A stretch of DNA of 64,000 bases from Glandiceps talaboti (taxonomy: Eukaryota > Hemichordata > Enteropneusta > Spengelidae). Of the stretch, positions 60,001-64,000 are shown in pieces; position 1 is the first letter of the stretch; each line of letters opens with the position of its first letter. The position numbers and the translations under genes are program-made. The stretch spans positions 1,539,001-1,603,000 of the forward strand of contig NC_135556.1 in assembly GCF_964340395.1 (NCBI RefSeq). Direction: 5' to 3'. The notes under the pieces are model-generated. The model did not search any database. It was not told the origin of the DNA and saw nothing but the letters and a program-made list of their open reading frames with translations.

Positions 60001-63000
60001 CAGCTTGACTTCATTAAACTTATTAGTCAAGTATACAGTTTGACCGTCTTGACTCTATTAAACTTATTAGTAAAGTACACAGTTTGACTGTCTTGACTCC
60101 ATTAAACTTATTAGTCAAGTATACAGTTTGACTGTCTTGACTCCATTAAACTTATTAGTCAAGTATACAGTTTGACTGTCTTGACTCCATTAAACTTATT
60201 AGTCAAGTATACAGTTTGACTGTCTTGACTCCATTAAACTTATTAGTCAAGTATACAGTTTGACTGTCTTGACTCCATTAAACTTATTAGTCAAGTATAC
60301 AGTTTGACCGTCTTGACTCCATTAAACTTATTAGTCAAGTATACAGTTTGACTGTCTTGACTCCATTAAACTTATTAGTCATGTATTCAGTTTGACCGTC
60401 TTGACTCTATTAATCTTATTAGTCAAGTATACAGTTTGACCTTCTTGACTCTATTAAACTTAGTCAAGTATACAGTTTGACCATCTTAACTCTATTAAAC
60501 TTATTAGTCAAGTATACAGTTGGACTGTCTTGATTCCATTAAACTTATTAGTCAAGTATACAGTTTGACCATCTTGACTCCATTAAACTTATTAGTCAAG
60601 TATACAGTTTGACCTTCTTGACTCTATTAAACTTATTAGTCAAGTATACAGTTTGACCTTCTTGACTCTATTAAACTTATTAGTCAAGTATACAGTTTGA
60701 CTATCTTAACTCCATTAATCTTATTAGTCAAGTATACAGTTTGACCGTCTTGACTCTATTAATCTTATTAGTCAAGTATGCAGTTTGACTGTCTTAACTC
60801 CATTAAACTTATTAGTCAAGTATACAGTTTGACCGTCTTGACTCTATTAATCTTATTAGTCAAGTATACAGTTTGACCTTCTTGACTCTATTAAACTTAT
60901 TAGTCAAGTATACAGTTTGACCATCTTGACTCCATTAAACTTATTAGTCAAGTATACAGTTTGACCATCTTAACTCCATTAAACTTATTAGTCAAGTATA
61001 CAGTTTGACTGTCTTAACTCCATTAAACTTATTAGTCAAGTATACAGTTTGACTGTCTTGACTGTATTAATCATATTAGTCAAGTATACAGTTTGACCAT
61101 CTTGACTCTATTAAACTTATTAGTCAAGTATACAGTTTGACCATCTTAACTCTATTAAACTTATTAGTCAAGTATACAGTTTGACCATCTTAACTCCATT
61201 AAACTTATTAGTAAAGTATACAGTTTGACCATCTTTACTCCATTAAACTTATTAGTAACGTATACAGTTTGACCATCTTGACTCCATTAAACTTATTAGT
61301 CAAGTATACAGTTTGACCATCTTAACTCTATTAAACTTATTAGTATACAGTTTGACCATCTTAACTCTATTAAACTTATTAGTCAAGTATACAGCTTGAC
61401 CATCTTAACTCTATTAAACTTATTACTAAAGTATACAGTTTGACCATATTAACTCCATTAAACTTATTAGTCAAGTATACAGTTTGACCATCTTTACTCC
61501 ATTAAACTTATTAGTCAAGTATACAGTTTGACTGTCTTGACTCTATTAAACTTATTAATCAAGTATACAGTTGGACTGTCTTGATTCCATTAAACTTATT
61601 AGTCAAGTATACAGTTTGACTATCTTGACTCTATTAAACTTATTAGTAAAGTATACAGTTTGACCATCTTGATTCCATTAAACTTATTAGTAAAGTATAC
61701 AGTTTGACCAGCTTGACTTCATTAAACTTATTAGTCAAGTATACAGTTTGACCGTCTTGACTCTATTAAACTTATTAGTAAAGTACACAGTTTGACTGTC
61801 TTGACTCCATTAAACTTATTAGTCAAGTATACAGTTTGACTGTCTTGACTCCATTAAACTTATTAGTCAAGTATACAGTTTGACTGTCTTGACTCCATTA
61901 AACTTATTAGTCAAGTATACAGTTTGACTGTCTTGACTCCATTAAACTTATTAGTCAAGTATACAGTTTGACTGTCTTGACTCCATTAAACTTATTAGTC
62001 AAGTATACAGTTTGACCGTCTTGACTCCATTAAACTTATTAGTCAAGTATACAGTTTGACTGTCTTGACTCCATTAAACTTATTAGTCATGTATTCAGTT
62101 TGACCGTCTTGACTCTATTAATCTTATTAGTCAAGTATACAGTTTGACCTTCTTGACTCTATTAAACTTAGTCAAGTATACAGTTTGACCATCTTAACTC
62201 TATTAAACTTATTAGTCAAGTATACAGTTGGACTGTCTTGATTCCATTAAACTTATTAGTCAAGTATACAGTTTGACCATCTTGACTCCATTAAACTTAT
62301 TAGTCAAGTATACAGTTTGACCTTCTTGACTCTATTAAACTTATTAGTCAAGTATACAGTTTGACCTTCTTGACTCTATTAAACTTATTAGTCAAGTATA
62401 CAGTTTGACTATCTTAACTCCATTAATCTTATTAGTCAAGTATACAGTTTGACCGTCTTGACTCTATTAATCTTATTAGTCAAGTATGCAGTTTGACTGT
62501 CTTAACTCCATTAAACTTATTAGTCAAGTATACAGTTTGACCGTCTTGACTCTATTAATCTTATTAGTCAAGTATACAGTTTGACCTTCTTGACTCTATT
62601 AAACTTATTAGTCAAGTATACAGTTTGACCATCTTGACTCCATTAAACTTATTAGTCAAGTATACAGTTTGACTGTCTTGATTCCATTAAACTTATTAGT
62701 CAAGTATACAGTTTGACCATCTTGACTCCATTAAACTTATTAGTCAAGTATACAGTTTGACTGTCTTAACTCCATTAAACTTATTAGTCAAGTATACAGT
62801 TTGACTGTCTTGACTGTATTAATCATATTAGTCAAGTATACAGTTTGACCATCTTGACTCTATTAAACTTATTAGTCAAGTATACAGTTTGACCATCTTA
62901 ACTCTATTAAACTTATTAGTCAAGTATACAGTTTGACCATCTTAACTCCATTAAACTTATTAGTAAAGTATACAGTTTGACCATCTTTACTCCATTAAAC

Positions 63001-64000
63001 TTATTAGTAACGTATACAGTTTGACCATCTTGACTCCATTAAACTTATTAGTCAAGTATACAGTTTGACCATCTTAACTCTATTAAACTTATTAGTATAC
63101 AGTTTGACCATCTTAACTCTATTAAACTTATTAGTCAAGTATACAGCTTGACCATCTTAACTCTATTAAACTTATTAGTAAAGTATACAGTTTGACCATA
63201 TTAACTCCATTAAACTTATTAGTCAAGTATACAGTTTGACCATCTTTACTCCATTAAACTTATTAGTCAAGTATACAGTTTGACTGTCTTGACTCTATTA
63301 AACTTATTAATCAAGTATACAGTTGGACTGTCTTGATTCCATTAAACTTAGTAGTCAAGTATACAGTTTGACTATCTTGACTCCATTAAACCTATTAGTC
63401 AAGTATACAGTTTGACCATCTTGACTCTATTAAACTTATTAGTCATGTATTCAGTTTGACTGTCTTGACTCTATTAAACTTATTAATCAAGTATACAGTT
63501 GGACTGTCTTGATTCCATTAAACTTATTAGTCAAGTATACAGTTTGACTGTCTTGATTCCATTAAACTTATTAGTCAAGTATACAGTTTGACCGTCTTGA
63601 CTCTATTAAACTTATTAGTCAAGTATACAGTTTGACCTTCTTGACTCTATTAAACTTAGTCAAGTATACAGTTTGACCATCTTGACTCCATTAAACTTAT
63701 TAATCAAGTATACAGTTTGACTGTCTTGACTCCATTAAACTTATTAGTCAAGTATACAGTTTGACTGTCTTGACTCCATTAAACTTATTAGTCAAGTATA
63801 CAGTTTGACTGTCTTGACTCCATTAAACTTATTAGTCAAGTATACAGTTTGACCGTCTTGACTCCATTAAACTTATTAGTCAAGTATACAGTTTGACTGT
63901 CTTGACTCCATTAAACTTATTAGTCATGTATTCAGTTTGACCGTCTTGACTCTATTAATCTTATTAGTCAAGTATACAGTTTGACCTTCTTGACTCTATT
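36031..64000. repeat. 44-bp satellite array (about 28 kb, continues beyond window)
   Basis: Uninterrupted head-to-tail monomers of 44 bp, about 635 copies. The unit carries TTAGTCAAGTATACAGTTTG, then GAC(C/T)(G/A/T)TCTTGACTC and (C/T)ATTAAACTTA. Variation concentrates in a few positions (GACCGTC, GACTGTC, GACCATC, GACTATC, GACCTTC; TTGACTCC, TTGATTCC, TTAACTCT; GTCAAG, GTAAAG, ATCAAG). Recurrent shortened units of 41 bp (AAACTTAGTCAAG), 39 bp (TTAGTATACAG) and 30 bp or less (TATACAACTCTATT) act as markers. Every frame carries stops, so it is non-coding. AGTCAAG and CTTGACT can pair, giving each monomer a possible 7-bp stem. It lies in pirin intron 6 if the gene is intact. Confidence 0.97.

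Noticed and set aside
36031-64000. Regular 44-bp spacing resembling a CRISPR array
   Set aside because: There are no unique spacers. The whole 44 bp repeats with scattered point variants, and the genome is eukaryotic.
36031-64000. TTGAC(C/T) motifs resembling plant WRKY W-boxes
   Set aside because: They are simply part of the satellite monomer, and the host looks like an animal.

Overview
The window is eukaryotic, very repeat-rich animal DNA. It carries one recognisable conserved host gene, pirin, with GT-AG introns, buried in transposable elements, microsatellites and satellites. The mix of APE-type LINEs, several MITE families, Crypton-like and hAT-like traces and long CATA, GATG and GACA microsatellites fits a marine invertebrate (mollusc, annelid, brachiopod, amphioxus or similar). 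The sequence alone does not settle the phylum.

Layout. 1-11,400 is intergenic: a candidate LTR end (about 915-1153), a 149-bp MITE with a perfect 9-bp target duplication (2548-2696), a ~119-bp minisatellite in three blocks (3188-8247) split by a 1.8-kb C-rich TIR element and a second insertion, a LINE tail (8770-9670), an hAT-like MITE (9995-10227) and a 0.7-kb inverted repeat with mismatched microsatellites (10306-11025). Pirin starts at 11,412 on the plus strand. Six exons lie in the window and encode about 230 of the ~290 expected residues. Its introns hold CT repeats, a three-copy tandem duplication of the exon 2 end, nested TIR elements, a minus-strand LINE with a PHD finger, a second copy of the C-rich element's core, foldback elements, a Crypton-like ORF start, a CATA-rich tract and a possible minus-strand gene (acidic exon near 25,000; promoter-like region near 27,300).

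After pirin exon 6 (ends 30,493) the intron contains a 31-bp minisatellite, a composite of two LINE fragments interrupted by a 501-bp relative of the 2548 MITE, and then from about 36,031 to the window end a continuous 44-bp satellite (about 28 kb, about 635 monomers) with nested segmental duplications. The last pirin exon(s), about 59 residues, are not in the window. Either this intron exceeds 33.5 kb or the gene is cut off here.

No prokaryotic-style operon, CRISPR array, rRNA or tRNA was seen. The most distinctive content is the intronic satellite and the layered insertion history, which can be read from target-site duplications.
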